Shown here: one piece after another, positions 13,433 through 21,212 of the stretch
Numbering within the stretch: position 1 is the stretch's first letter
How the letters are laid out: each line of letters starts with the position of its first letter
Assembly: GCA_016463045.1 (NCBI GenBank)
Contig: JAEMSB010000013.1
Location: forward strand, 1 to 21,325
Length of the DNA: 21,325 nucleotides
Source: Niveispirillum sp.
GTDB taxonomy: Bacteria > Pseudomonadota > Alphaproteobacteria > Azospirillales > Azospirillaceae
Direction: 5' to 3'
Notes under the pieces: model-generated
Seen by the model: the letters and a program-made list of their open reading frames with translations, nothing else
Told to the model about the DNA's origin: nothing
The model's database searches: none
Position numbers and translations under genes: made by a program

Positions 13433-14980
13433 TCAGGCGGATTTCGAGGGATTCGTGGTGTCCGCGGCCTGTTGGCGCAGAAGATGTTTCTGCACTTTGC
13501 CCGATCCGGTGCGCGGCAGGCTGTCGGTGATGAACACACGCTGTGGTCGCTTGTACCGGGCGCAGCGCCCGTCCAGGTGCGTCAGGACCTGTTCCGCCGT
13601 GACCCCATGGCCGGCGCGGGGCACGACATAAGCCCAGCCCACCTCGCCCCAGCGCTCATCGGGCACGCCTATAACGGCGGCCTCCGCCACGCTGTCCAGT
13701 TCCAGGATGGCGGCTTCCACCTCTGCGGGATACACATTCTCCCCGCCGGAGATGAACATGTCCTTCTTGCGGTCCACCAGATAATAGAAGCCATCGGCGT
13801 CCCGCCGTGCGGCGTCGCCAGTGCGCAGCCAGCCGCCCTGCTGTGCCAGGGTCGGCAGTTCAGGACGGTTCCAGTAGCCGGGCGACAGGTTGGGGCCGTT
13901 GATCCAGACTTCCCCGACACCGCCATCCGGCACGTCCCGTCCCTCATCATCGACCAGACGCAGACGCAGGGTGGGGCCGGGGATGCCGGCAGAACCGGCC
14001 TTGGCCACGATGCGGGCGCGGTCGGTGATGGGCATGCCTAGCACGGTCCCGGCCTCGCTCATCCCATAACCATCGGCGATGGTGATGCCATCCTCGCTGA
14101 ACCGCTGGATCAGGGCGGCAGGCATGGGTGCGCCGCCGGTGCAGAGCGCCACTAGGCGGCTCAGCCGTGTGGGGTTGTAATCGGGATGCTGACGCAGGGT
14201 CTGCGCCATCTGCGGTACGCACATATAATGGGTGACGCCAATATCGGGGTCTGCCAGACGGGATAGAGTCACCGCCGGGTCAAACCCGCGCGACAGCAGC
14301 AGCGTTCCACCCTGCGCCAGCGGGGTTCGCACCATGGTGACCAGCCCCACGACATGAAACAGCGGCATGTCGCAGAGTACGACGCTGTCGGCATTCAGGC
14401 GGTTCATCAGGCCGAAATTGATGTTCGTGAAGAACAGGTTGCTCTCGGTGAGCAACGCCCCCTTGGGTCGTCCAGACGTGCCGGATGTGTACAGCAGGGT
14501 GGAGGGCTGATCCACGGATGGCGGCACCGCCGGACGCGCCGGCTCCATGGCGGTCCAGGCCGCATCGGCCTGTGACAGTTCCAGGATTTCCGTGCCTGCG
14601 CAGCCTTCCGCCGCCAGTTTGGCAGTATCCAGGAACTCCGCATCGGCCAGCAGCAGGGCCGGGGACGCATCCGCGACCTGGAACGCCAGTTCCGGCACCG
14701 TCAGGCGCCAGTTCAAGGGGGCGAAGATCGCACCCAGGCGTGCGGCGGCCAGATGCAGCACGGGCATCGCCGCGTCATTGCGCCCGATAACCGCAATACG
14801 CTGTCCCGCCGCATCACCCAGCCGGGCCGACAGCCAGGCACAGCAGCGATTCACGGCGGTGTCCAGCCCGGCATAGGTGAAGCGGCGGCCGCCGATCAGA
14901 TCAATCATGGCGATCTTCTCGGGCTGCGCTGCCGCCTGAAAGGCCAGCGGATCGGGGGCGGGAAGATGGGGGGTAACCAT
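13433..14980 (-). CDS. Acyl-CoA ligase, probable feruloyl/hydroxycinnamoyl-CoA synthetase
   Basis: A 515-residue member of the ANL adenylating superfamily. The phosphate-binding loop is L-L-Y-T-S-G-T-S-G-R-P-K-G near residue 160, motif A5 is D-G-Y-G-M-S-E-A-G-T near 300, and A7/A8 reads L-R-T-G-D-A-A-R-R-D-A-D-G-F-Y-Y-L-V-D-R-K-K-D near 390. The catalytic lysine motif near the C-terminus is P-R-T-G-S-G-K-V-Q-K. The enzyme would activate ferulate, p-coumarate or caffeate with ATP and CoA. The family alone cannot fix the substrate; the assignment rests on the adjacent hydratase/lyase. The ATG at 14980 has GAGGG 7 bp upstream. The frame is open to 15046, but that stretch coincides with a strong intercistronic hairpin and is rejected. 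Confidence 0.88.
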   Translation of the reverse strand: MVTPHLPAPDPLAFQAAAQPEKIAMIDLIGGRRFTYAGLDTAVNRCCAWLSARLGDAAGQRIAVIGRNDAAMPVLHLAAARLGAIFAPLNWRLTVPELAFQVADASPALLLADAEFLDTAKLAAEGCAGTEILELSQADAAWTAMEPARPAVPPSVDQPSTLLYTSGTSGRPKGALLTESNLFFTNINFGLMNRLNADSVVLCDMPLFHVVGLVTMVRTPLAQGGTLLLSRGFDPAVTLSRLADPDIGVTHYMCVPQMAQTLRQHPDYNPTRLSRLVALCTGGAPMPAALIQRFSEDGITIADGYGMSEAGTVLGMPITDRARIVAKAGSAGIPGPTLRLRLVDDEGRDVPDGGVGEVWINGPNLSPGYWNRPELPTLAQQGGWLRTGDAARRDADGFYYLVDRKKDMFISGGENVYPAEVEAAILELDSVAEAAVIGVPDERWGEVGWAYVVPRAGHGVTAEQVLTHLDGRCARYKRPQRVFITDSLPRTGSGKVQKHLLRQQAADTTNPSKSA

Positions 14981-15012
14981 GGCACAGCCCTCAAACAATA
15001 CCGACCTGACAG

Positions 15013-15046
15013 GTGCCGGGTCCCCTCTATGGGGGCGACCCGGCAC
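15013..15046 (-). repeat. Strong intercistronic hairpin between hydratase/lyase and CoA-ligase genes
   Basis: GTGCCGGGTC (15013-15022) is perfectly complementary to GACCCGGCAC (15037-15046). An inner CCC/GGG extension gives about 13 mostly GC pairs. It lies in the 83-bp gap between the two operon genes. No T-run follows on the minus strand, so it looks like an mRNA stabiliser or processing site, or partial attenuator, rather than a full terminator. Confidence 0.8.
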
Positions 15047-15063
15047 AAGCAGCGTTCATCAGA

Positions 15064-15879
15064 TTAGCCGCGCTTGTACGCGCCAAGGCCGGGCTTGTAG
15101 CTCTTCTCATCGATGAACTGGCGGATGCCTTCCTTGCGACCATTATTGTCGAAGGAATTGGCAGCTTCCTGCGCGCGGACCAGGAAGTCCTCGGCATTGT
15201 CGTAGGTCATTTCCTTGACCCGGCGTACCGCATCCTTGGTGGCCTTCAGCGCCACCGGGTTCTTTTCCAGCAGGACCTTGGCAACCTCGGTCACGCGGTC
15301 CTTCAACTGGGCCAGCGGCACCGCCTCATTCACCAGACGCCATTCGGCGGCCTTCTTGCCGTCGATGGCTTCACCCGTCATGGCGTGGTACATGGCGTCC
15401 CGCATCGGGATCAGGTCAACGACAACCTTGGTGGCGCCGCCGCCGGGCAGGATACCCCAATTGATCTCCGACAGGCCGAACTTAGCCTCTTCCGCCGCGA
15501 TGGCCAGATCGCAGGAATAAAGCGGGCCGTAGCCGCCGCCGAAGCACCAGCCATTGACCATGGCGATGGTCGGCTTCTGGTACCAACGCAGGCGGCGCCA
15601 CCAGCCATAGCTTTCACGCTGCGCCTGACGGGTGGCGCCCAGGCCCTTCTCCTCCGTCTCCCGGAAATATTCCTTCAGGTCCATGCCGGCGGACCAGGCG
15701 GTACCCTCGCCCGACAGGACCAGGACGCCCACGTCTTCGCGGAATTCCAGTTCGTCCAGAACCTCCATCATGCGGCGGTTCAGGGTCGGGCTCATGCAAT
15801 TGCGCTTTTCCGGGCGGTTAAAACGTACCCAGGCGATGCCGTCCACGACATCAAAGGCGACAGTGTCAGCGGTGCTCAT
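15064..15879 (-). CDS. p-Hydroxycinnamoyl-CoA hydratase/lyase (HCHL, enoyl-CoA hydratase/crotonase family)
   Basis: A 271-residue crotonase-fold enzyme that hydrates feruloyl-, caffeoyl- or coumaroyl-CoA and cleaves the product to acetyl-CoA and the benzaldehyde (for example vanillin). Characteristic stretches are N-R-P-E-K-R-N-C-M-S-P-T-L-N near 21, A-G-M-D-L-K-E-Y-F-R near 64, M-V-N-G-W-C-F-G-G-G-Y-G-P-L at 107-120 (oxyanion hole), and F-G-L-S-E-I-N-W-G-I with catalytic E138. The end P-G-L-x-A-Y-K-R is a HCHL hallmark. Relative to the P. fluorescens enzyme as I recall it, Ser123 is Gly118 and Tyr239 is Val234. The start at 15879 has AGGAT upstream at workable spacing. ATGs at 15882 and 15888 are alternatives, giving up to 274 residues. 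It follows the aldehyde dehydrogenase gene by about 27 bp. Confidence 0.93.
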   Translation of the reverse strand: MSTADTVAFDVVDGIAWVRFNRPEKRNCMSPTLNRRMMEVLDELEFREDVGVLVLSGEGTAWSAGMDLKEYFRETEEKGLGATRQAQRESYGWWRRLRWYQKPTIAMVNGWCFGGGYGPLYSCDLAIAAEEAKFGLSEINWGILPGGGATKVVVDLIPMRDAMYHAMTGEAIDGKKAAEWRLVNEAVPLAQLKDRVTEVAKVLLEKNPVALKATKDAVRRVKEMTYDNAEDFLVRAQEAANSFDNNGRKEGIRQFIDEKSYKPGLGAYKRG

Positions 15880-15906
15880 CATGTTCATCCTGAATGGGGA
15901 TATTCA

Positions 15907-17367
15907 TCAGATCGGGAAATGGCCAGGCAACGTTTCCAGCGTGATCCAGCGCAGTTCGGTGAAGGCATCGATGCCGGCCTTGCCGCCGAACCGGCCATAG
16001 CCGCTGTCCTTGACACCACCGAAAGGCATCTGCGCCTCGTCATGGACGGTGGCGCCATTGACATGGCAGATGCCGGACTGGACACGACGGGCCAGACGCA
16101 GGCCACGGGCCGCATCGCGGGTGAAGATGGAGGCGGACAGGCCGTATTCGGTATCGTTGGCGGTGCGGATGGCCGCATCCTCCCCATCCACCCGCACGAT
16201 GGTGGTGACGGGGCCAAAGCTTTCCTCGGCATAGATGCGCATGGCCGGGGTGACATGGTCCAGAATGGCCGCCGACATCAGCGTGCCCTTGGTTGGCGTC
16301 GGCTGATACAGCTTTGCCCCCTTGGACACGGCGTCGTCGATCAAGGACTGGATGCTGGTCACGGCATGCGGATCGACCACGGAACCCAGCGGCGTCTTGC
16401 CTTCACGCGGGTCGCCAGCGACCAGGGTGGCCGCCTTGGCCGCAAATTTCTCAACGAACGCGTCGGCCACCTTATTGTCCACCACGATGCGTTCGGTGGA
16501 CATGCAAATCTGGCCGGAATTGAAGAAAGCGCCAAAGGCGGCGGCCTTCACCGCTTCGTCCAGGTCAGCATCATCCAGCACCACGAACGGCGCCTTGCCA
16601 CCCAGTTCCAGCAGCACCGGCTTCAGATTGCGGCCCGCGCGCTCGGCGATAATACGGCCCACACGGGTGGAACCGGTGAAGTTGATCCGGCGAACCGCCG
16701 GATGGTCGATCAGGGCGCCGACGATGCCGCCGGCATCCTCCGGCGCATTGGTCACGACATTGACCACGCCCGCCGGGAAGCCGGCATCGGCCAGGGCCGC
16801 GCCGATCAGGGCATGGGTGCGGGGGCACAGTTCGGACGCCTTCAGGATCACCGCATTGCCGCAGGCAAGCGCCGTGGCCACAGCGCGCACACCCAGGATG
16901 ACCGGGGCATTCCAGGGCGCGATACCCAGGATCACGCCCACGGGCTGACGCACAGCCATGGCGATACAGCCCGGCTTGTCGGACGGGATCACCTCGCCAT
17001 TGATCTGGGTGGTCATCGACGCGGCTTCGCGCAGCATGGAGGCGGCCAGCGTGACGTTGAACCCGGCCCAGCCTGCGGTGGCACCGGTTTCGGCGGCCAT
17101 GGCGGCGATGAAGTCCGGCATGCGGGCCGTCAGGGCCTCAGATGCCTTCAGCAGCAGGGCGCGGCGGGCATTGGGGCCGGTTTCAGACCAGGCGGGAAAG
17201 GCGGCGGCGGCGGCATCTGCGGCTTCGCGTGCGTCATCGATACTGGCGGCGGCGGCGGTGCTGGCCACCTCCCCGGTCAGGGGATTGAGACGGGTGAAGC
17301 TGCGGCCTTCGGCGGCCGGACGGGTCTTGCCGCCGATCAGCAGGGCGGCGTCCAATTGCGTGCTCAT
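15907..17367 (-). CDS. Aromatic aldehyde dehydrogenase, probable vanillin dehydrogenase
   Basis: A 486-residue NAD(P)-dependent aldehyde dehydrogenase. In order: G-I-A-P-W-N-A-P-V near residue 145 (cofactor domain), N-F-T-G-S-T-R-V-G near 220, the general base E254 in L-E-L-G-G-K-A-P-F, and the nucleophile C288 in N-S-G-Q-I-C-M-S-T-E. E-E-S-F-G-P-V and M-P-F-G-G-V-K-D-S-G-Y-G-R-F-G-G follow near the C-terminus. The I-C-M-S-T-E surround is typical of the salicylaldehyde/benzaldehyde/vanillin dehydrogenase branch. It would oxidise the aldehyde released by the hydratase/lyase. The start at 17367 has GGGAGG on the minus strand 9 bp upstream. The longer open frame to 17496 lacks one and crosses the promoter region. 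First gene of the operon, immediately downstream of operator candidate 17407-17422. Confidence 0.92.
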   Translation of the reverse strand: MSTQLDAALLIGGKTRPAAEGRSFTRLNPLTGEVASTAAAASIDDAREAADAAAAAFPAWSETGPNARRALLLKASEALTARMPDFIAAMAAETGATAGWAGFNVTLAASMLREAASMTTQINGEVIPSDKPGCIAMAVRQPVGVILGIAPWNAPVILGVRAVATALACGNAVILKASELCPRTHALIGAALADAGFPAGVVNVVTNAPEDAGGIVGALIDHPAVRRINFTGSTRVGRIIAERAGRNLKPVLLELGGKAPFVVLDDADLDEAVKAAAFGAFFNSGQICMSTERIVVDNKVADAFVEKFAAKAATLVAGDPREGKTPLGSVVDPHAVTSIQSLIDDAVSKGAKLYQPTPTKGTLMSAAILDHVTPAMRIYAEESFGPVTTIVRVDGEDAAIRTANDTEYGLSASIFTRDAARGLRLARRVQSGICHVNGATVHDEAQMPFGGVKDSGYGRFGGKAGIDAFTELRWITLETLPGHFPI

Positions 17368-17406
17368 GCGCCATTTCCTCCCATATGGGGCCATCGGCCC
17401 GTTATT

Positions 17407-17422
17407 AGTTATGTTGTATAAT
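17407..17422 (-). promoter_or_regulatory. Operator candidate A (aldehyde dehydrogenase operon), overlapping its promoter
   Basis: AGTTATGTTGTATAAT on the plus strand contains the inverted repeat TTAT-N5-ATAA and matches the locus consensus TGTTATNNTGCATAAT at 12 of 14 specified positions. On the minus strand TTGCGT (17441-17436) and TACAAC (17418-17413) form a candidate promoter with 17-bp spacing. The -10 lies inside the motif, about 45 bp before the start codon. Confidence 0.5.
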
Positions 17423-17565
17423 GAATTTTGCAGCGACGCAAGAGGGGGTGCGTAAGGAATGCGCTCGGTCGCTGTCGGGAATTCTCCGCTCCACACTCAA
17501 GCCCTTGATAAGCAGGACAGACAGGGGCGGATGCGTGACATGATTAAAAGCATCAACGCCAACTC

Positions 17566-17610
17566 TTGTCCAATAAAATGATTATGCATGATAACAAGAT
17601 TCTGTATTAT
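17566..17610 (+). promoter_or_regulatory. Operator candidate B and promoter region of the second AAHS transporter
   Basis: ATTATGCATGATAACA (17581-17596) is the reverse of TGTTATCATGCATAAT, the best match to the locus consensus. Candidate promoter elements are TTGTCC (17566-17571) with GATAAC (17590-17595) at 18 bp, or TATTAT (17605-17610) with a poor -35 inside the motif. Either way the motif overlaps core promoter DNA. The remaining intergenic DNA from 17423 to 17565 shows no other clear element. Confidence 0.45.
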
Positions 17611-17667
17611 GGTGGCATCTGAATAGCCAAAGCCCCCGCCACGAGGGGCATAGACGGGAGGTTACCC

Positions 17668-18870
17668 ATGGGCGCACCCGCCCAATCCGTGCCGCGTGGC
17701 GGCATCACCCTGCTTCTCTGCTTCCTGATCGCGCTGCTGGAAGGCTTTGATATTCAAGCCATCGGCGTTGCCGCCCCGTATCTGATCCCGCAACTGGGCC
17801 TGACGCCTGGACAGGCGGGCGTGGTGTTTGGGGCCGGCATGGCGGGTCTGGTTCTGGGCGCCTTCACGGGCGGCTGGCTGGCCGACCGGATGGGGCGCAA
17901 AGGCCTGCTAATGGTATGTGTTGCCATTTTCGGCTTGTTCACCCTGGCAACCCTAGTCGCTACTGGTCCGGTATCGCTGGGCGTTTATCGATTCTTCGCC
18001 GGTGCTGGCATGGGGGCGGCGATGCCAAGCCTTGTGGCCGTGGCGTTGGAAATCGCGCCACCGGAACGCCGTACCCGTACTATCACCCTGATGTTTTCCG
18101 GTATGCCAGCGGGCGGCGCCCTGGCTGCGCTGTTTGCGGCGGGTCTGCTGGAACAATATGGCTGGCACTCCATCTTCCTGGCCGGTGGCGTGTTGCCCCT
18201 GTTGCTGCTGCCCGCCATGTGGAAGCTGATGCCCGACAGCCGGGTGGTTCATGCCTCCCTGGCGGAGCGCCCCGGTGCTGTTAAGGCCCTATTTGGTGAG
18301 GGGCGGTTGCTGATCACCTTGCTGGCCTGGTTCACCTTTGGCATGACGCTGCTGGTTCTGTACCTGCTGCTGAACTGGCTGCCATCGCTGGTTGCGGCCA
18401 AGGGGTTGGGCGGTGTCGGTGGGGCAGGGGCTGCCTTTGCCTTCAATGCCGGCAGTATTGTCGGGGCCCTTGGGATCGGGTTTCTGGTTGACCGGCTGGG
18501 GCCACGCATTCCCATCATCGCGGCCTATCCGTGCCTGGCGCTGGCCATGTTCGGGCTGGCAGGGGCTGAGAATCTGGTACCGGTGCTGGTTCTGGCCGGG
18601 CTTGCGGGCTTTTTCCTGCTGGGCGCGCAATATTCACTCTATGGGATCATCCCGCTGTACTATCCAGGCGTCGTCCGTGGTCTCGCCACCGGTGCCTCCA
18701 TTGCGGTTGGCCGTTTGGGTTCCATCGCCGGCCCACTGGTCGCGGGTCATCTGCTGGGCCAGGGATGGGGGCCGGCAGGCGTTGCCATGGCCATGGTGCC
18801 TGTCGTACTGGCCGCAGGCGTGTCAGCAGCGGTGATGACCATTCGTGGCCGTTATGTAGATAACGGATAA
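17668..18870 (+). CDS. MFS transporter, AAHS type, probable hydroxycinnamate/aromatic acid importer
   Basis: A 400-residue inner-membrane protein with about twelve hydrophobic helices. L-E-G-F-D-I-Q-A-I-G-V-A-A-P in helix 1 is the AAHS-type D-x-Q/D motif, G-G-W-L-A-D-R-M-G-R-K-G is the MFS signature in loop 2-3, and P-G-V-V-R-G-L-A-T-G-A-S-I-A-V-G-R follows in helix 10-11. It is somewhat shorter than PcaK-type proteins (about 440-450) because N- and C-terminal tails are brief. The start at 17668 has GGGAGG 7 bp upstream. It is transcribed away from the catabolic operon with operator candidate B in its leader, and ends at a very strong terminator. It most likely moves the operon's substrate, ferulate/p-coumarate or a related acid, into the cytosol by proton symport. 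Substrate is inferred from context. Confidence 0.92.
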   Translation: MGAPAQSVPRGGITLLLCFLIALLEGFDIQAIGVAAPYLIPQLGLTPGQAGVVFGAGMAGLVLGAFTGGWLADRMGRKGLLMVCVAIFGLFTLATLVATGPVSLGVYRFFAGAGMGAAMPSLVAVALEIAPPERRTRTITLMFSGMPAGGALAALFAAGLLEQYGWHSIFLAGGVLPLLLLPAMWKLMPDSRVVHASLAERPGAVKALFGEGRLLITLLAWFTFGMTLLVLYLLLNWLPSLVAAKGLGGVGGAGAAFAFNAGSIVGALGIGFLVDRLGPRIPIIAAYPCLALAMFGLAGAENLVPVLVLAGLAGFFLLGAQYSLYGIIPLYYPGVVRGLATGASIAVGRLGSIAGPLVAGHLLGQGWGPAGVAMAMVPVVLAAGVSAAVMTIRGRYVDNG

Positions 18871-18897
18871 ACCATTATCCCCTGTAACGAGTTATGG

Positions 18898-18928
18898 CCC
18901 GTGGCGCCCCGCGTCACGGGTTTTTTTT
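18898..18928 (+). terminator. Strong rho-independent terminator after the AAHS transporter
   Basis: CCCGTGGCGC (18898-18907) pairs with GCGTCACGGG (18911-18920), with one G-U pair and a CCC loop, followed by T8 at 18921-18928. It isolates the transporter gene from the TonB-dependent receptor gene, which therefore needs its own promoter. Confidence 0.96.
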
Positions 18929-18962
18929 GCCTGGACGGAGCGCGTCGAAAATTCGTTGTGCT

Positions 18963-18985
18963 TATAATTTGTTATATTGCATTAC
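18963..18985 (+). promoter_or_regulatory. Promoter -10 and operator candidate C of the TonB-dependent receptor gene
   Basis: A perfect TATAAT lies at 18963-18968. The -35 region is poor, which would fit activated or extended-element expression. TGTTATATTGCATTAC (18970-18985) matches the locus consensus TGTTATNNTGCATAAT at 12 of 14 specified positions and covers the expected transcription start near 18975. The resulting leader of about 100 bases includes a small hairpin TCGTTG/CAACGA (19002-19020). Confidence 0.5.
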
Positions 18986-19073
18986 ATGTTGTGCTGTCGT
19001 ATCGTTGCGTAATTCAACGAATCAAGAGCCCGCTTCGCCTTGCGCGTCCGGGCCACCCCAAGGGAGAAGCCCC

Positions 19074-21197
19074 ATGAAGAAGCTGGCATCGCGCCCGGCA
19101 GTGCGTCTGCTTACCCTTTTGCTGACCGGTAGTGCCATCGTTCCGGCGGCTTTGGCCCAGGCCGACAGCACCCCTGTTCTGGAAGAGATCGTGGTGACGG
19201 CGGAACGCCGGACACAGAGCCTGCAGGACGTGCCGATCAGCGCCACTGTCCTGTCGGGTGAGGACATCGTCCGCAAGGGTGTGGCCAATCTGGCCGATAT
19301 CCAGCAGGTCTCCCCCTCCATCGCCATCAATCAGGTGAACCGTTCCACCTATGTGAATATCCGCGGCGTCGGTATCGCGCAGACCGCGCCCAGCTCCAGC
19401 CCCGGTGTAGCCTATTACATCGATGGGCAGCTGATTCCGCATGAACAGTTTATCAGCCAGTCCTTCTACGATATCGGCTCGCTGGAAGTGCTGCGTGGGC
19501 CGCAGGGCACGCTGACGGGCCAGAATTCCACGGGTGGCGCCATCTATGTGCGCACGCCGGACCCGGAATTCGGTGTCGTGAAGGGCTTCGTCGATCAGAC
19601 CATCGCATCCTATGACTGGTACCGCACCACCGGTGCCTTGAATGTCGGGATGGGTGACAATGTCGCCGTGCGCGTTGCCGCTGTCCGCGACAAGCGTGAC
19701 AGTTTCTCCAAGAATATCGGGCCCAGCCCCAGCGATCCGGGCAATATCGATCTGGAGGGTGCCCGCCTCAACATCGCGCTACGCAACGATGCCGAGACGC
19801 TTCGCATCAACCTGCGCGGTGAGTATTTCAACAGCGACAGCGACAATAACGCCGTCAAGCGCCGCAACGATATGGTCAGCACCAATCCCTATGTCATTCA
19901 GGAAGACGCCATCTCCTACCTGAAGCAGGAAGGTTATCGGCTGTCGGGGGAACTGAAACTCGCCTTGTCGGACAGCGTCGATCTGCGTGCTCTCACCTCC
20001 TGGCAGGATGGCAGCACGACGGACCAGACCGACGGCGACCGCACATCCACGGCCCGCCCGCGTCCGCCGGCATCCAATGTCGGACGTGTCGGTTATACCG
20101 ACACCACCATTGAAACACTGATCAACGAGGTGAACCTTCTTTCCACCGGTGATGGCCCGCTGACTTGGGTGGTCGGTGCATTCCGCATGGATGAGGATAT
20201 TCCCATCACCGTCCTGCGCGACAATAACAACACCGTCAATTTCGTCTCCTCCACCTCCACCATCATTTCGAAGGTGACGAACAAGTCGCAGTCGGTTTTC
20301 GGTCAGGCGAACTATTTCGCTACGGAGCAGTGGGAACTGATCGTTGGTGCCCGACACTCCTGGGATGACCAGACCTATAACCGTATCGTTTCCGCCGGCG
20401 GCACTGGCATCAGCAAGCTCAGCTCCACCAAGCTGACGGGCAAGCTGGGCGCGAACTACCACGCGACCGACGACACAATGCTCTATGCCAGCCTCTCGCG
20501 CGGGTATAAGGCCGGCGGCGGCAATCTGCCGGCCTCCAGCCCGGCCTTCGGCCCGGAAACCAATCTGGTCTATGAGGCGGGTTGGAAGACCACCTTGCTG
20601 GACCGCCGCCTGCGCCTGAACGGGTCGGTGTTCTATTCCGACTATAAGGACATGCAGCTGGCCAGCCTGGCCAACGGCCTTCCGCTGACCCAGAACGCCG
20701 CCGCAGGACAGTCGATGGGCGGTGAGCTGGAGTTGGAGGGGCGGTTCGGCGCGTTGGGCTTCAATGCCGGTCTTGGTTATCTGGAAGCCGAGTTTGCAAA
20801 GAATACGACGCTGCAGAACACGGTCGACAACCGCAATGAGCTGGTGACCAAGGGCAGCACGCTGCCCTTCTCCCCGGAATGGACCGTTAATGCTGGGGTC
20901 CAGTATGAAATCCTGGCGGGTGAAACGGCCATCACCCCGCGCCTGCAATGGAGCCACGTTGGCAAAAGCTACGCGACACCGTTCCCCAGCCTTGTCACCA
21001 CCCTGCCGTCGCGCGATGTGGTTGATGCCCGTCTGTCCATCGATCCCACGGATGCCGTCCGCCTGGAACTGTTCGTGACGAACCTGTTTGACGAAACCTA
21101 CATTGCCAGCCAGCTTCAGAACTCTTCCTCTGCTGATGGCGGCATCATCTATGGCGCGCGTCGTCAGTATGGCGGCCGCCTGACCTACCGGTTCTAA
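19074..21197 (+). CDS. TonB-dependent outer-membrane receptor, probable aromatic acid/ester uptake
   Basis: A 707-residue receptor. A Sec signal peptide ends near A-L-A (about residue 28), and a TonB-box-like E-E-I-V-V-T-A-E-R-R lies at 37-46. The plug domain (about 50-165) contains L-Q-D-V-P-I-S-A-T-V, N-I-R-G-V-G-I and L-R-G-P-Q-G-T-L-T-G-Q-N-S-T-G-G-A. The rest is a 22-strand-type beta-barrel with L-Y-A-S-L-S-R-G-Y-K-A-G-G-G-N near residue 475, N-L-F-D-E-T-Y near 675, and the terminal aromatic signature G-G-R-L-T-Y-R-F. This N-S-T-G-G-A plug type is abundant in sphingomonads and relatives. The start at 19074 has GGGAGAAG upstream. The longer frame from 18894 crosses the terminator and is rejected. 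Context points to uptake of hydroxycinnamates or their conjugates rather than iron, since no Fur box or siderophore gene is seen. Confidence 0.95.
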   Translation: MKKLASRPAVRLLTLLLTGSAIVPAALAQADSTPVLEEIVVTAERRTQSLQDVPISATVLSGEDIVRKGVANLADIQQVSPSIAINQVNRSTYVNIRGVGIAQTAPSSSPGVAYYIDGQLIPHEQFISQSFYDIGSLEVLRGPQGTLTGQNSTGGAIYVRTPDPEFGVVKGFVDQTIASYDWYRTTGALNVGMGDNVAVRVAAVRDKRDSFSKNIGPSPSDPGNIDLEGARLNIALRNDAETLRINLRGEYFNSDSDNNAVKRRNDMVSTNPYVIQEDAISYLKQEGYRLSGELKLALSDSVDLRALTSWQDGSTTDQTDGDRTSTARPRPPASNVGRVGYTDTTIETLINEVNLLSTGDGPLTWVVGAFRMDEDIPITVLRDNNNTVNFVSSTSTIISKVTNKSQSVFGQANYFATEQWELIVGARHSWDDQTYNRIVSAGGTGISKLSSTKLTGKLGANYHATDDTMLYASLSRGYKAGGGNLPASSPAFGPETNLVYEAGWKTTLLDRRLRLNGSVFYSDYKDMQLASLANGLPLTQNAAAGQSMGGELELEGRFGALGFNAGLGYLEAEFAKNTTLQNTVDNRNELVTKGSTLPFSPEWTVNAGVQYEILAGETAITPRLQWSHVGKSYATPFPSLVTTLPSRDVVDARLSIDPTDAVRLELFVTNLFDETYIASQLQNSSSADGGIIYGARRQYGGRLTYRF

Positions 21198-21212
21198 GGC
21201 GAAGGTGTCTTT

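Noticed and set aside
15907..17367. Assignment as a succinate-semialdehyde or betaine-aldehyde dehydrogenase
   Set aside because: The residues around the catalytic cysteine and the operon context fit the aromatic aldehyde branch better, although exact substrate remains unproven.
15013..17421. Long open frame of about 800 codons on the plus strand
   Set aside because: It lies entirely antisense to the hydratase/lyase and aldehyde dehydrogenase genes, has no recognisable motif, and is the usual mirror frame of high-GC coding DNA.
18894..19073. N-terminal extension of the TonB-dependent receptor
   Set aside because: The extension crosses a strong terminator, the TATAAT and operator candidate C. 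The ATG at 19074 has a good ribosome-binding site followed by a classic signal peptide.
19779..20957. Minus-strand open frame of about 390 codons
   Set aside because: Antisense to the TonB-dependent receptor barrel, with composition typical of shadow frames and no ribosome-binding site.
19074..21197. Siderophore receptor under Fur control
   Set aside because: No Fur-box-like sequence or siderophore/iron gene is seen; the receptor lies in an aromatic catabolism locus and shares its candidate operator.
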